Source: JBCBXA01 sp039816825 (GTDB lineage: Bacteria > Pseudomonadota > Alphaproteobacteria > Rhizobiales > Rhizobiaceae). Taken from it: a stretch of DNA of 20,668 bases. Below the pieces are notes generated by a model. That model was not told the DNA's origin. It saw nothing but the letters and a program-made list of their open reading frames with translations, and did no database searches. A program made the position numbers and the translations under genes. Below, piece after piece: positions 6,584 through 15,803 of the stretch; the first letter of the stretch is position 1; the number at the start of each line of letters is the position of its first letter. Location of the stretch: the NCBI GenBank assembly GCA_039816825.1, contig JBCBXA010000047.1, positions 1 through 20,668 of the forward strand. Reading direction: 5' to 3'.

Positions 6584-7089
6584 TGATTGGCGGCTTGAAG
6601 CCTCGCCTCCGTCCGGGCCCCTTTGCTCCGCTTGTCCCGGTCACCATCGTGATCGACCAGATCTGCAAATGGTACGTGGAGGCGCAGCTGATCTACGCTG
6701 AACCCGTCCCGTTCCTGCCCTTTGTTTCGCTTTACCGGACATGGAATGACGGGATTGCCTTCTCCATGTTGGCCGGCTTGGACGAGGCCCTCCTGATAGC
6801 CATTGCCGCCATCGTGCTGGTGTTCGTGACATGGCTTTGGTGGTCAACTGAGCCGGATCGCTGGCTCTCAAGGCTGGGCTTCGCGCTCATCTGGGGAGGC
6901 GCGGTCGGCAATCTGATTGATCGCGCCCTGCACGGCCATGTCATTGATTTCATCCTGGTCCATACCGCCAACTGGTCGTTTGCTATCTTCAACACAGCCG
7001 ACAGTTTCATCACTGTTGGCGCAGCGGCCGTGATCCTCGATGAGTTCGGAGGCTGGTGGCGCCAGCGGCGCATATCGTCCGAAGGCTAG
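6583..7089 (+). CDS. lspA: Lipoprotein signal peptidase (signal peptidase II)
   Basis: A 168-residue inner membrane aspartyl protease that removes the signal peptide from diacylglyceryl-modified prolipoproteins. There are four hydrophobic helices (about residues 13-35, 66-87, 97-115 and 134-155). Conserved family motifs are DQICKWYVE (25-33), the RTWNDGIAFSML segment (52-63), GNLIDRALHGHVIDFI with catalytic Asp122, and FAIFNTADSFITVG with catalytic Asp140. The start overlaps the stop of the methyltransferase gene by one base (TGATG). A hairpin follows the stop. Length is normal for the family. Confidence 0.96.
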   Translation: MIGGLKPRLRPGPFAPLVPVTIVIDQICKWYVEAQLIYAEPVPFLPFVSLYRTWNDGIAFSMLAGLDEALLIAIAAIVLVFVTWLWWSTEPDRWLSRLGFALIWGGAVGNLIDRALHGHVIDFILVHTANWSFAIFNTADSFITVGAAAVILDEFGGWWRQRRISSEG

Positions 7090-7110
7090 GGTCCCGACAT
7101 TTGGGGCCTT
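7088..7110 (+). terminator. Hairpin after lspA, weak terminator candidate
   Basis: AGGGTCCC (7088-7095) can pair with GGGGCCTT (7103-7110) over eight base pairs, two of them G-U, with a seven-base loop. It begins at the last two bases of the lspA stop codon. The following sequence (GAATCCTAAAACTTT) is A/T-rich but has no clear T-run, so termination may be weak. Confidence 0.35.
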
Positions 7111-7176
7111 GAATCCTAAAACTTTACCAGATCTGGAAACGCCTTCCTCACCACGCGATGCGATCGGTCTGCCCGA

Positions 7177-7197
7177 TTCACCTGCTGGCAGGGTGAA
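7177..7197 (+). promoter_or_regulatory. Hairpin in the 5' region of the hybrid kinase gene
   Basis: TTCACCTGC (7177-7185) pairs with GCAGGGTGAA (7188-7197) with one bulged G and a minimal loop, ending 17 bases before the kinase ATG. The kinase start has no obvious Shine-Dalgarno, so this fold could matter for its translation, or could be a second terminator-like element for the lspA unit. Just upstream lies a ten-base palindrome CCAGATCTGG. Confidence 0.3.
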
Positions 7198-7214
7198 ACG
7201 GCAATGCTGCAGCC

Positions 7215-9092
7215 ATGAGCACGCAGGAAAAACCCACTGAGCATCGCGCCAAAGCGAACCGGCTTCGACCCGACCCCAACTGGCGGTGGACCCTTGCGGA
7301 GTTGCGGCCCAATACGGGCCGGATTCTGCGCTGGGTTGTGCCCGTCGTCTCCATCAGCCTGCTGGTCTATCTGTCGCAAGTCAGCGATGGCCAGACGGTT
7401 ACGATGGTTGCCCTGTGCATGGCGGCGATCATGGGCGTCATCGGCGCGCGGGGCTATGGCCTTAAGGCCCGCGAACTGCGCACCGCCCTCATCGAAATGG
7501 AGGCAGTACGGGATTCGGCATGGGAGACGCGCGAGAAGGCTGAGGCCGCCAACGCCGCTAAGTCCCAGTTCCTAGCGGCCGTCAGCCACGAAATCCGCAC
7601 GCCATTGTCCGGCATTCTCGGGATGAATGGACTGCTTATGGACACGAGCCTCACCGGTGAGCAGCGGGCTTACGTCGAAGCCATCGGCCGCTCGGGCGAA
7701 GCTCTGACGGCGCTGATCAATGACCTTCTGGACATCACCTTGATCGAGAAGGGCCGAATGACACTCGAGCCTGACGATACGCCCATCAGATCCGTTGCCG
7801 AGTCCGTGATTGAGCTCATGGCGTCGCGCGCTGATGAAAAGGGTCTGGATCTGGCGTTGTACGTCTCCCCAACTGTCCCGGCCTCCGCGCATCTGGATGC
7901 CGGGCGCCTGCGCCAGATCCTCATGAACATCGTCGGGAACGCCGTTAAGTTCACGGAGCAGGGCGGCGCCATGATGGAAGTCGAGGTGCACGAGAACCGT
8001 CTGGTCTTCCGCGTTCAGGACAGCGGTCGCGGCGTGCCCAAGCTCGACCGCGAGCGCCTGTTTGAAGAGTTTGAACGTCGCGAAGAAACCGAAACGCGAA
8101 CCCAGGTTGGCTTGGGCCTTGGCTTGGCCATTTCCAGGCGCCTGGCCAAGGCCATGGGCGGAACCCTCGCCTTTGTCGATCAGCCTGAAGGTGAAATTGG
8201 CGCCGCGATTGAACTGTCTCTGCCGCTTCTGGCCTCCGAGGTCGCGCAGGGCGGGCAGGCCGGTTCGGTGCCCAAAACTGCATCCAACGGCAAGGCAACT
8301 GCATCAAGCGAGCGCCGTTTCCAGAGCATTGTCTGGGTTGGCGAACCAAGCTTCACGGCCCATGCCCTGGAGCGTGCGGCGCGGGACAGTGGAGCCCGTT
8401 TCCGCTTTGCCGCCATTGACGCCGACTTCGATGCGGATTCGCTGATCATTGTGTCTGAAGCGACGGCTGATGATGTTGCTGCGGTTACTCGCCGCGCGAA
8501 GGCTGCCCAGATTGTGTCATGCATTCCTGCCGTGGATCGTGAGCGGCTGGCGCGATTGCGGGAGGCCGGTGCCCACGGGCACATCATTCGCCCATTGCGT
8601 GGTGAGACCATTTCGCGCCTGCTGGCCGGAGAACTGCTGGAGGCCCTGCCAGCCGAGCCCCGCGAAGTGCCCGCCAGCTACAACCGCTCCGAGATGAGCA
8701 GACATGTCCTGTTTGTGGAAGACGATCCGATCAATCGACTGCTTGTGCGCACCCTGCTTGAGCGCAGGGGGCACGGTGTCACATGCCTTGATGATGCCCA
8801 CGCCGCGCTTGCCGCGCTGCAAGAGCCGGGTCACGGTTTTGATGCGCTGATCACCGACCTGCACCTGCCCGGCATGTCCGGCCAGCAGCTTCTGGATGCC
8901 CTGCGCAGACATGAGCAGGACGCACATATCGAGCCTCTGACAAGCGTTGTTCTGACGGCTGATGCCCGTCACGAACTGGTCTCCGAGCTGGCCTATTTGC
9001 GCCCGGCGGCGGTTCTCACAAAGCCGCTCGACAAATGCGCGCTCATGGCGGCTATTGAGCCGGTTCAGTCTGGTGAACAATTGCGCGCCTGA
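7215..9092 (+). CDS. Hybrid sensor histidine kinase with C-terminal receiver
   Basis: A 625-residue membrane sensor kinase. Two hydrophobic helices (about residues 38-54 and 61-79) form a small anchor with almost no periplasmic loop. A coiled linker and the HisKA domain follow (FLAAVSHEIRTPLSGILGM, phospho-accepting His125). The ATPase domain has its N-box in QILMNIVGNAVKFTE (234-248), G1 DSGRGVP (269-275) and G2 GLGLGLAI (299-306). Residues about 370-475 look like a degenerate receiver: no acidic pair, no phospho-Asp, and RP where KP is expected. The final domain (496-615) is an intact receiver: VEDDP, ITDLHLPGMSG with Asp548, VVLTAD, and Lys603 in TKPLD. No separate response regulator gene lies nearby, so phosphate probably moves to a phosphotransfer protein encoded elsewhere. 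The short sensor part suggests a membrane or cytoplasmic signal. The signal is unknown. Confidence 0.92.
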   Translation: MSTQEKPTEHRAKANRLRPDPNWRWTLAELRPNTGRILRWVVPVVSISLLVYLSQVSDGQTVTMVALCMAAIMGVIGARGYGLKARELRTALIEMEAVRDSAWETREKAEAANAAKSQFLAAVSHEIRTPLSGILGMNGLLMDTSLTGEQRAYVEAIGRSGEALTALINDLLDITLIEKGRMTLEPDDTPIRSVAESVIELMASRADEKGLDLALYVSPTVPASAHLDAGRLRQILMNIVGNAVKFTEQGGAMMEVEVHENRLVFRVQDSGRGVPKLDRERLFEEFERREETETRTQVGLGLGLAISRRLAKAMGGTLAFVDQPEGEIGAAIELSLPLLASEVAQGGQAGSVPKTASNGKATASSERRFQSIVWVGEPSFTAHALERAARDSGARFRFAAIDADFDADSLIIVSEATADDVAAVTRRAKAAQIVSCIPAVDRERLARLREAGAHGHIIRPLRGETISRLLAGELLEALPAEPREVPASYNRSEMSRHVLFVEDDPINRLLVRTLLERRGHGVTCLDDAHAALAALQEPGHGFDALITDLHLPGMSGQQLLDALRRHEQDAHIEPLTSVVLTADARHELVSELAYLRPAAVLTKPLDKCALMAAIEPVQSGEQLRA

Positions 9093-9184
9093 CAGCTGTT
9101 TCCAAAAGCCACTGTCATAAAAGCCCATATCGAGTCATATAGGCCGCGATCGGAACTCCAATCGAAGCGCTTCTGAGGGCTGGC

Positions 9185-10015
9185 ATGAACATACACCCCC
9201 GTGACGAGGGTCAGGCGCTGCTGGGTCAACTGGGCACTATGGAAGTGCGTCTGGCCCAAACGGCGGAAGAAATTCAGGCCGCTCAGCGCTTGCGCTATGC
9301 GGTTTTCTACGAAGAACTGGATGCCGTCCCCAGCGAAGCCACGAAGGCCAGCGGCATGGATGCCGACGCTTTCGACGAGATCTGTGACCATCTGATCGTG
9401 ATCGACAGGGGCCTTGAAGGCGATCGGTATGGGGAGATCGTTGCCACCTACAGATTGTTGCGGCAGGAAGTGGCCGATCAAAACGATGGCTTTTATTCGG
9501 CCAGTGAATTCGACATTGAGCCGCTGCTGACGGCGCACCCCGACAAAGCATTTCTTGAGCTCGGCCGCTCATGCGTGCTGGCACCTTACCGCAACAAGCG
9601 CACGGTCGAGCTTCTATGGCAGGGCACTTGGGCCTATGTTCTGAAGCACGGAATGGACGTGCTCTTTGGTTGCGCCTCGCTCAGTGGGGTCGACCAGTCG
9701 GCGCTCCGCGCGCCCCTCTCATTTCTGCACCACAATTGTGAGGCTGTCGGCGAATGGCAGGTCAAGCCGCTCAGAGGGCTCGCCGCGCCATTTGAGCCAC
9801 TTGATGCCGATGAGGTGGACGCCCGCACCGCCATGCGATCTCTACCGCCTATGATCAAAGGCTATCTCAGGCTTGGAGCAAGCATTTCCAGTGGATCGGT
9901 GATTGACCATCAGTTCCACACGACCGACGTGCTCATTGTCCTGCCCGTGGCGGAGATCAACCCGTCCTACGTCAACTATTACGGTGCAGACGCTAGCCGT
10001 CATGCAGCGACCTGA
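9185..10015 (+). CDS. olsB: OlsB-type ornithine N-acyltransferase (GNAT family)
   Basis: A 276-residue acyltransferase of the Acetyltransf_5 family. OlsB transfers a 3-hydroxyacyl group from acyl carrier protein to the alpha-amino group of ornithine, the first step of ornithine lipid synthesis. Seen in the sequence are MEVRLAQTAEEIQAAQRLRYAVFYEE, the usual start of the GNAT fold; CDHLIVID...GEIVATYRLL; FDIEPLL; and the conserved FLELGRSCVLAPYRNKRTVELLWQG, which holds the acyl donor loop. Its place before mutS is common in alphaproteobacteria. No olsA is visible nearby. ATG 9185 follows a purine-rich GAGGG (9175-9179). Some family members have other amine acceptors or are annotated as haemolysin-like, so substrate specificity is inferred. 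Confidence 0.85.
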   Translation: MNIHPRDEGQALLGQLGTMEVRLAQTAEEIQAAQRLRYAVFYEELDAVPSEATKASGMDADAFDEICDHLIVIDRGLEGDRYGEIVATYRLLRQEVADQNDGFYSASEFDIEPLLTAHPDKAFLELGRSCVLAPYRNKRTVELLWQGTWAYVLKHGMDVLFGCASLSGVDQSALRAPLSFLHHNCEAVGEWQVKPLRGLAAPFEPLDADEVDARTAMRSLPPMIKGYLRLGASISSGSVIDHQFHTTDVLIVLPVAEINPSYVNYYGADASRHAAT

Positions 10016-10024
10016 CGGAAGAGG

Positions 10025-10046
10025 TTCCCCACATTTTAGCGGGGAA
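10025..10046 (+). terminator. Hairpin between olsB and mutS, possible terminator
   Basis: TTCCCC (10025-10030) and GGGGAA (10041-10046) form a perfect six-base stem with a ten-base loop, ten bases after the olsB stop. A second GC-rich stem, GCGCG/CGCGC (10057-10061 and 10075-10079), follows. Neither is followed by a T-run, so factor-independent termination is doubtful. Confidence 0.35.
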
Positions 10047-10106
10047 TGCCTTGCCCGCGCGTGTTCAAAAGATGCGCGCAGGCCCTGGCTCTGTTAGTCA
10101 GCATCC

Positions 10107-12809
10107 ATGAGTGAAAGTCTCCAGATCGATGCCGCCGCCACCCCCATGATGCGGCAATATATCGAGATCAAGAACGCCAATCCGGATTCGCTTCTGTTCT
10201 ACCGGATGGGAGACTTTTACGAGTTGTTCTTTCATGATGCTGAAGTCGCCAGCCGTGCTTTGGGCATCACGTTGACCCGCCGCGGCAAGCATGCGGGCAA
10301 CGACATCCCCATGTGCGGCGTGCCGGTGCATGCAGCCGATGACTACCTGCAGAAGCTTATTGCTCTTGGCCATCGTGTGGCTGTTTGCGAACAGACAGAA
10401 GATCCGGCAGAAGCCAAAAAACGCGGTTCCAAGGCCGTTGTTCGGCGTGACGTTGTTCGCCTTGTCACGCCCGGCACCGTCACAGAAGAAGCCATTCTTG
10501 ATCCGCGCCAGAACGCGTGGCTGGCAGCGCTTGCCCGCGTTCGCAATGGCGATGCGTGGCTCTACGGACTGGCGCGCATCGACATTTCAACCGGGTCTTT
10601 CGAGGTGGCGGAGACAGATGAACGCCGCCTGATCGGCGATCTCTCGGCCTTTGAGCCCCGGGAGCTCATCGTGCCGGACAGTCTGTTTAGCGATCCCGAA
10701 TTTGCCCCTGCGCGGGAGCAGATCGAGATGGGTCGGTGCGCGATCACGCCGGAGCCGGGTGCGCTGTTCGACTCGACAGCCGCGCCTCGTCGACTGCAGG
10801 ACCACTTCGCGGTGGCCACCATGGATTCCTTTGGAGGCTTCTCGAGGGTGGAGTTGGCGGCTGCGTCGGCTGCGCTGGGCTATGTACTCAAAACTCAGGT
10901 ATCTGCGCGTCCGACTCTGTCGACCCCGAAACGTCTGGATGCGACGGGTGCCCTCGGGCTGGATGCTGCAACCCGAGCCAATCTTGAACTGACCCGCACG
11001 CTTTCGGGAGAACGCAAGGGGTCACTTCTCGCAGCTATTGACCGCACCGTCACGCCCGCAGGATCGCGCTTGTTGACGGAACATTTGGCCGGCCCGCTCA
11101 CCGATGTTGACACTATCAATGATCGGTTGGACGCCGTCTCATGGTGTCTGAAAAATGATGCAGCTCGGGATGAATTGCGCGGCATGTTGTCGGCATTGCC
11201 CGATATGGTGCGGGCCCTGTCCCGGCTGGCACTCGAGCGGGGCGGACCGCGCGATCTTCTGGCTTTGAAGCAAGCCTGCGAAGGCGCGTTGTCAATAGCA
11301 TCATGGTTCGCTGCCGGTTCGTTTGGCGATCTGCCTGCAGTTCTCGATGGTGCTGCCAGAGCGCTCGATGGCCTGCCTGCTGATTTGGGTGAGACGCTGG
11401 CCCGCACGCTTTCGGACGAGGTGCCCCTCCTGGCTCGGGATGGTGGCTTCGTCCGGCAGGGCTGTTCCGAAGAGCTTGATGAGCTGCGCGCCCTTCGGGA
11501 CGAAGGCCGTCAGATCATTGCCGGCATGCAGGCGCGCTATTGCGAGCAGACCGGGGTGAAGAGCCTCAAGATCCGGCACAACAATATTCTGGGTTACTTC
11601 ATTGAGGTCACCAGTCAGAATGCAGATGCGCTGACCGGCAGTGAAGAAGCTAAGTCCGAGTTCATCCACCGCCAGACGATGGCCAACGCCATGCGGTTCA
11701 CGACCACTGAGCTGTCCGACATGGAAAGCCGGATGGCCAATGCGGCAGGCCGCGCCATCCAGATAGAGCTGGAGCAGTTTGAGGTGATGCGGCAAGCCGT
11801 TCTGGACGCCGATTCCCAGTTGCGTGCGGCCAGCGGAGCCATTGCCGCGCTGGATGTCGCCGCCGGTCATGCGGAGCTTGCCTTGTCCGAAGGCTATTGC
11901 CGCCCCCATGTGGATGCGTCCATGGCCTTCGAGGTTACCGCCGGTCGGCATCCTGTGGTCGAAGCGGCGCTGCGGGCACAGATGGCCAACCCTTTCGTGC
12001 CCAATGATTGCCGTTTGGGCCCCGACGAGAACCGGTCGGCAAACGGTTCCATCTGGTTGCTCACTGGCCCCAACATGGGCGGCAAGTCGACCTTCCTGCG
12101 GCAGAATGCACTGATCGCCATCATGGCGCAGATCGGTGCCTTTGTGTCGGCGGGTTCGGCTCACATTGGTGTCGTGGATCGGATTTTCAGCCGGGTTGGG
12201 GCGGCGGATGATCTGGCGCGGGGTCGCTCCACCTTCATGGTGGAGATGGTCGAAACGGCAGCGATCCTCAATCAGGCGACACACCGTTCCTTTGTCATTC
12301 TTGACGAGATTGGAAGGGGCACGGCCACCTATGACGGCTTGTCCATCGCCTGGGCGACGCTTGAGCATCTGCACGAAGTCAATGCATGCCGGTCGCTGTT
12401 CGCGACTCATTATCACGAGCTCACCGCACTGGCGTCTGTTCATGACCGGCTGGCGAATGTGACGATGGCGGTCCGTGAATGGGATGGTGATGTCGTTTTT
12501 CTGCACGAGGTGCAGCCCGGAGCGGCTGACCGTTCCTATGGCATTCAGGTCGCCCGTCTTGCCGGGCTGCCCGCTTCGGTCGTGTCCCGGGCCCGGGACG
12601 TGCTCGACCAGCTGGAAAGCGCCGATGCGAAGCGTGACGGCAGCACACTGATCGACGATCTTCCGCTCTTCTCGGCAGCGCCGGTGCGTGAGGAGCCCAA
12701 GCGGCCGGATGACAGCATCCTGCAGAAGGCGGTTTCTGACCTCAATCCCGATGAGATGACACCCAAAGAGGCTCTGTCGGCGCTGTACGATCTCAAAGCC
12801 AGGCTTTAG
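10107..12809 (+). CDS. mutS: DNA mismatch repair protein MutS
   Basis: A 900-residue protein that recognises base mismatches and small loops after replication and recruits MutL. The N-terminal mismatch domain has the wedge motif GDFYELF (residues 35-41; Phe37 and Glu39). The connector, lever and clamp domains follow. The ATPase domain carries Walker A GPNMGGKS (654-661), SRVGAADDLARGRSTFMVEM, Walker B VILDEIGRGTATYDG (Asp733, Glu734) and ATHYHELTAL. The C-terminal tail PDEMTPKEALSALYDLKA is the helix that promotes dimer/tetramer contacts. The gene is slightly longer than the E. coli protein (853), as usual for alphaproteobacteria. ATG 10107 gives the standard N-terminus (DAAATPMMRQYIEIK). No weakening of any key residue is seen. 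Confidence 0.98.
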   Translation: MSESLQIDAAATPMMRQYIEIKNANPDSLLFYRMGDFYELFFHDAEVASRALGITLTRRGKHAGNDIPMCGVPVHAADDYLQKLIALGHRVAVCEQTEDPAEAKKRGSKAVVRRDVVRLVTPGTVTEEAILDPRQNAWLAALARVRNGDAWLYGLARIDISTGSFEVAETDERRLIGDLSAFEPRELIVPDSLFSDPEFAPAREQIEMGRCAITPEPGALFDSTAAPRRLQDHFAVATMDSFGGFSRVELAAASAALGYVLKTQVSARPTLSTPKRLDATGALGLDAATRANLELTRTLSGERKGSLLAAIDRTVTPAGSRLLTEHLAGPLTDVDTINDRLDAVSWCLKNDAARDELRGMLSALPDMVRALSRLALERGGPRDLLALKQACEGALSIASWFAAGSFGDLPAVLDGAARALDGLPADLGETLARTLSDEVPLLARDGGFVRQGCSEELDELRALRDEGRQIIAGMQARYCEQTGVKSLKIRHNNILGYFIEVTSQNADALTGSEEAKSEFIHRQTMANAMRFTTTELSDMESRMANAAGRAIQIELEQFEVMRQAVLDADSQLRAASGAIAALDVAAGHAELALSEGYCRPHVDASMAFEVTAGRHPVVEAALRAQMANPFVPNDCRLGPDENRSANGSIWLLTGPNMGGKSTFLRQNALIAIMAQIGAFVSAGSAHIGVVDRIFSRVGAADDLARGRSTFMVEMVETAAILNQATHRSFVILDEIGRGTATYDGLSIAWATLEHLHEVNACRSLFATHYHELTALASVHDRLANVTMAVREWDGDVVFLHEVQPGAADRSYGIQVARLAGLPASVVSRARDVLDQLESADAKRDGSTLIDDLPLFSAAPVREEPKRPDDSILQKAVSDLNPDEMTPKEALSALYDLKARL

Positions 12810-12868
12810 GCGCACGCTGGCTCTGGTGTGCTGCTTGCCCTGCCGCTTCAAAAGCGCATAAACGGGGC

Positions 12869-15778
12869 ATGCCCATCGCCCCCATCACACAAACGATCAA
12901 TGCGCTTACAGGTGCGAAAGCTGCTGAGAAGCTGCGCCCCAAACGGGTTGTGCCTGACTATGAGAGCGGGCTGCGGCTGGAAGAACTGGTCAACGCCGAG
13001 CGTCTGCGGGCATCGTTGGATGAAATTGCTGAGAAGCATGGCGGACAGGGTGAAAAACCAGACGCGCGAGCCGAAGTGGTTGAGCTTCTCCGCGGAACGA
13101 TACAGCGCTGCCGCGAACGCACTGAGAAGATGCTTCTTGAAGATGATCGTCGGGGCATTTTGTGCGCGCAACGCCTTTCCGCCGTTCAGGACACACTGAT
13201 TACGGCGATCTACCATTATGCCCTTGATCACGTCTTTAAGGTGCAGAACCTGTCCGAAGGCGAACGGATCGCGATTGTGGCGGTGGGGGGCTACGGTCGC
13301 GCCATGCTGGCACCGCACTCTGACATCGATCTGCTGTTCGTGCTGCCCTACAAGCAAACCGCCTTCGGCGAGCAGATCGTCGAGTACATTCTGTACATGC
13401 TTTGGGACCTCGGTTTCACCGTCGGTCATGCCACCCGATCAGTCGATGAAACCATGCGTCAGGCCATGGCTGACATGACCATTCGCACCTCGCTTGTGGA
13501 AGCGCGCCTGATCCATGGCAATCCTGATCTGTTTGAGGAACTCGAAACCCGCTTTCACGCCGAGATCGCTGAGCCAACCAGCGCTGAGTTCATTGATGCG
13601 AAGCTGGCAGAGCGCGACGCCCGCCACAGGCGGATGGGAGAGAGCCGCTATCTGGTTGAGCCCAATGTAAAGGAAGGCAAGGGCGCGCTGCGGGATCTGC
13701 ACACGCTCTTCTGGATCGGCAAATATGTCTACCATGTGAAGCGCGGTCGGGAGCTGGTATCCCGCGGTGTCTATACACGCTCCGAGCATGACCGCTTTCT
13801 CCGCGCGATGGAGTTTTTCTGGACCGTTCGGTGTCACCTGCATTTCATCGCGGGTCGCCCTGAGGAGCGGTTGAGTTTCGACCTCCAGCCTGCCCTCGCG
13901 TCCCGGATTGGCTACGAAGATCAGGCCGCGCTCCGCGGTGTCGAGCGCTTCATGAAGGTCTATTTCGAGTGGACGCGCGATGTGGGCAATCTCACCCGAA
14001 TTTTCTGCCTTGCACTGGAAGAGGCTGAGAAAAAGCAGGCCGCCGGGCTTCTTACGCGCATGACCAACACCGGGCCCAAACCCACTGGCGATGATGGCGT
14101 GTTCGTGGTCGAGAACGGTCGGGTGAATGTCACGTCGGCTGAGGTGTTTGAAGAGCCCCTCAACGCGTTGCGCCTTTTCCAGATCGTGGATCGGGAGCAG
14201 CTTGATTATCACCCCAACGCGCTTCGGGCACTGTCGCGCCGCCTTCGCTACATCGACGCTGCGGCCCGCAAGCGCGAAGACATGAACGCGCTCTTTCTGC
14301 AGATTCTGGCCCATGGCCGCGATCCCGAGAACACGCTGCGCTACATGAACGAGGCGGGTGTTCTGGGGCGGTTCATCCCTGATTTCGGCAAAATCGTCGC
14401 GATGATGCAGTTCAACATGTATCATTCCTACACAGTCGACGAGCATCTGGTCCGGACGGTTGGCGTGATTGCTGACATTGAGAAGGGCACCATCGCGGAA
14501 GAGCACCCGCTCGCCAGCCGTATTCTACCGGACATCCAGGAACGCGATCTTCTCTATTTCGCGCTTCTCATCCACGACATAGCCAAAGGGCGACCGGAGG
14601 ACCATTCGGTTGCCGGGGCCAAAGTCGCCCGCAAGCTGGGGCCGAGACTGGGATTCTCTGCGTCGCAGACAGAACTGCTCGCCTGGCTGATTGAAGAGCA
14701 TCTGACCATGTCGACCTTCGCCCAGTCGCGTGATCTGGCAGACCCCAGAACCATCGCTGACTTCGGTGCCGTGGTTCAGACACGCGAGCGTTTGAGACTG
14801 CTTCTCGTGCTTACAGTGTGCGATATTCGGGCCGTGGGCCCCAATGTCTGGAACGGCTGGAAAGGTCAGCTTCTGCGGACGCTCTACGCCGAAACAGAGC
14901 TCTTTCTGACGGGCGGCTTCTCGAAGCACGGCCGGAAGGAGCGCGCCGACCATGCGCGCCAGATGGCCATCGAGCATATGACCAGCGTTGCAGAGGAGAG
15001 GTGGCCCATCGAGAAGGCAGAGCGCTACACCGACCTTCACTACCCGGCCTTCTTGCTGGCGGTGGAAACAGAGGAAGTGGCGCGGGTCTCGCGCATGCTG
15101 GCGCAGGCGGGCGAAGAGGGTGGGCGCTTTCTTTACACAATCGATTGCAGAGAGTTTCAGGAGACGACCCAACTCAACTTCCTGGCCGCCGACCATCCCC
15201 GCCTTCTGTCCACCATTGCCCAGGGCTGTGCGGCAGCGGGGGTGACAATTGTCGATGCTCGCATCTTCACCACCCGTGATGGACGCGCCATCACGTCGGT
15301 GTTCGTGCCGCGCGAACTGCCCGATGACGAAGCCGAGATGCGCCGCGCGTCCCATATGGCCAAACTGATCGAAGATGCCCTCGCCGCCGGTGCCGGCTCC
15401 CTGCCTGCGATGATCGAGAAACGCGGGAAACGGTCCCGACGCCACAAGGCCTTCCAGATTGAGCCGCGCGTGACGGTGTCGAACGAGCTTTCGGACCGCT
15501 TCACGGTCATCGAGATCGAGTGTCTTGACCGGTTGGGACTTCTCGCAGATGTGGCTGGCGAACTGTCGAACCTGAATCTCAACATCGCTTCCGCCCGGGT
15601 GTCGACCTTCGGCGAGAAGGTGATCGACACGTTCTATGTCAATGATCTGATCGGTCATCGTGTGGAAGCCCCACAGCGTTTGGCACGGATTCGCGATGCG
15701 CTGTTGATGGTGATCGAGCGCCGTGCCGTCGAAGAAAAGGCGGGCGGCGCAGGGCTTGTGATGGAGCTCAATATATGA
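12869..15778 (+). CDS. glnD: Bifunctional PII uridylyltransferase / uridylyl-removing enzyme GlnD
   Basis: A 969-residue nitrogen sensor that adds UMP to PII proteins (GlnB/GlnK) when glutamine is low and removes it when glutamine is high. The nucleotidyltransferase domain has GGYGRAMLAPHSDIDLLFVLP (140-160) with metal-binding Asp152 and Asp154. The HD hydrolase domain has LLIHDIAKGRPEDHS with His569 and Asp570. Two C-terminal ACT domains, starting near residues 766 and 878, bind glutamine (LNFLAADHPRLLSTIAQG and IECLDRLGLLADVAGE). The position right after mutS is typical for alphaproteobacteria. ATG 12869 has only a weak, close ribosome binding site (CGGGG), and the gap to mutS is 59 bases. 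The N-terminal 70 residues are more variable than in enterobacteria, which explains the extra length. Confidence 0.97.
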   Translation: MPIAPITQTINALTGAKAAEKLRPKRVVPDYESGLRLEELVNAERLRASLDEIAEKHGGQGEKPDARAEVVELLRGTIQRCRERTEKMLLEDDRRGILCAQRLSAVQDTLITAIYHYALDHVFKVQNLSEGERIAIVAVGGYGRAMLAPHSDIDLLFVLPYKQTAFGEQIVEYILYMLWDLGFTVGHATRSVDETMRQAMADMTIRTSLVEARLIHGNPDLFEELETRFHAEIAEPTSAEFIDAKLAERDARHRRMGESRYLVEPNVKEGKGALRDLHTLFWIGKYVYHVKRGRELVSRGVYTRSEHDRFLRAMEFFWTVRCHLHFIAGRPEERLSFDLQPALASRIGYEDQAALRGVERFMKVYFEWTRDVGNLTRIFCLALEEAEKKQAAGLLTRMTNTGPKPTGDDGVFVVENGRVNVTSAEVFEEPLNALRLFQIVDREQLDYHPNALRALSRRLRYIDAAARKREDMNALFLQILAHGRDPENTLRYMNEAGVLGRFIPDFGKIVAMMQFNMYHSYTVDEHLVRTVGVIADIEKGTIAEEHPLASRILPDIQERDLLYFALLIHDIAKGRPEDHSVAGAKVARKLGPRLGFSASQTELLAWLIEEHLTMSTFAQSRDLADPRTIADFGAVVQTRERLRLLLVLTVCDIRAVGPNVWNGWKGQLLRTLYAETELFLTGGFSKHGRKERADHARQMAIEHMTSVAEERWPIEKAERYTDLHYPAFLLAVETEEVARVSRMLAQAGEEGGRFLYTIDCREFQETTQLNFLAADHPRLLSTIAQGCAAAGVTIVDARIFTTRDGRAITSVFVPRELPDDEAEMRRASHMAKLIEDALAAGAGSLPAMIEKRGKRSRRHKAFQIEPRVTVSNELSDRFTVIEIECLDRLGLLADVAGELSNLNLNIASARVSTFGEKVIDTFYVNDLIGHRVEAPQRLARIRDALLMVIERRAVEEKAGGAGLVMELNI

Positions 15779-15803
15779 GGCGCGCCCACATGCGAGTGCT
15801 GGG

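Noticed and set aside
10053..10090. GC-rich inverted repeat before mutS considered as an operator
   Set aside because: Short CG-alternating stems are common by chance in this base composition, and no known motif matches.
11301..12851. A 516-codon open frame antisense to mutS
   Set aside because: It mirrors the conserved ATPase half of MutS. The predicted protein is His/Arg/Gln-rich with no domain I recognise. Long antisense frames are expected in high-GC coding DNA.
14525..15658. A 377-codon antisense frame in glnD, and a similar 355-codon one at 13439-14506
   Set aside because: Both lie wholly inside the HD, ACT and linker parts of GlnD, which are strongly conserved on the + strand.
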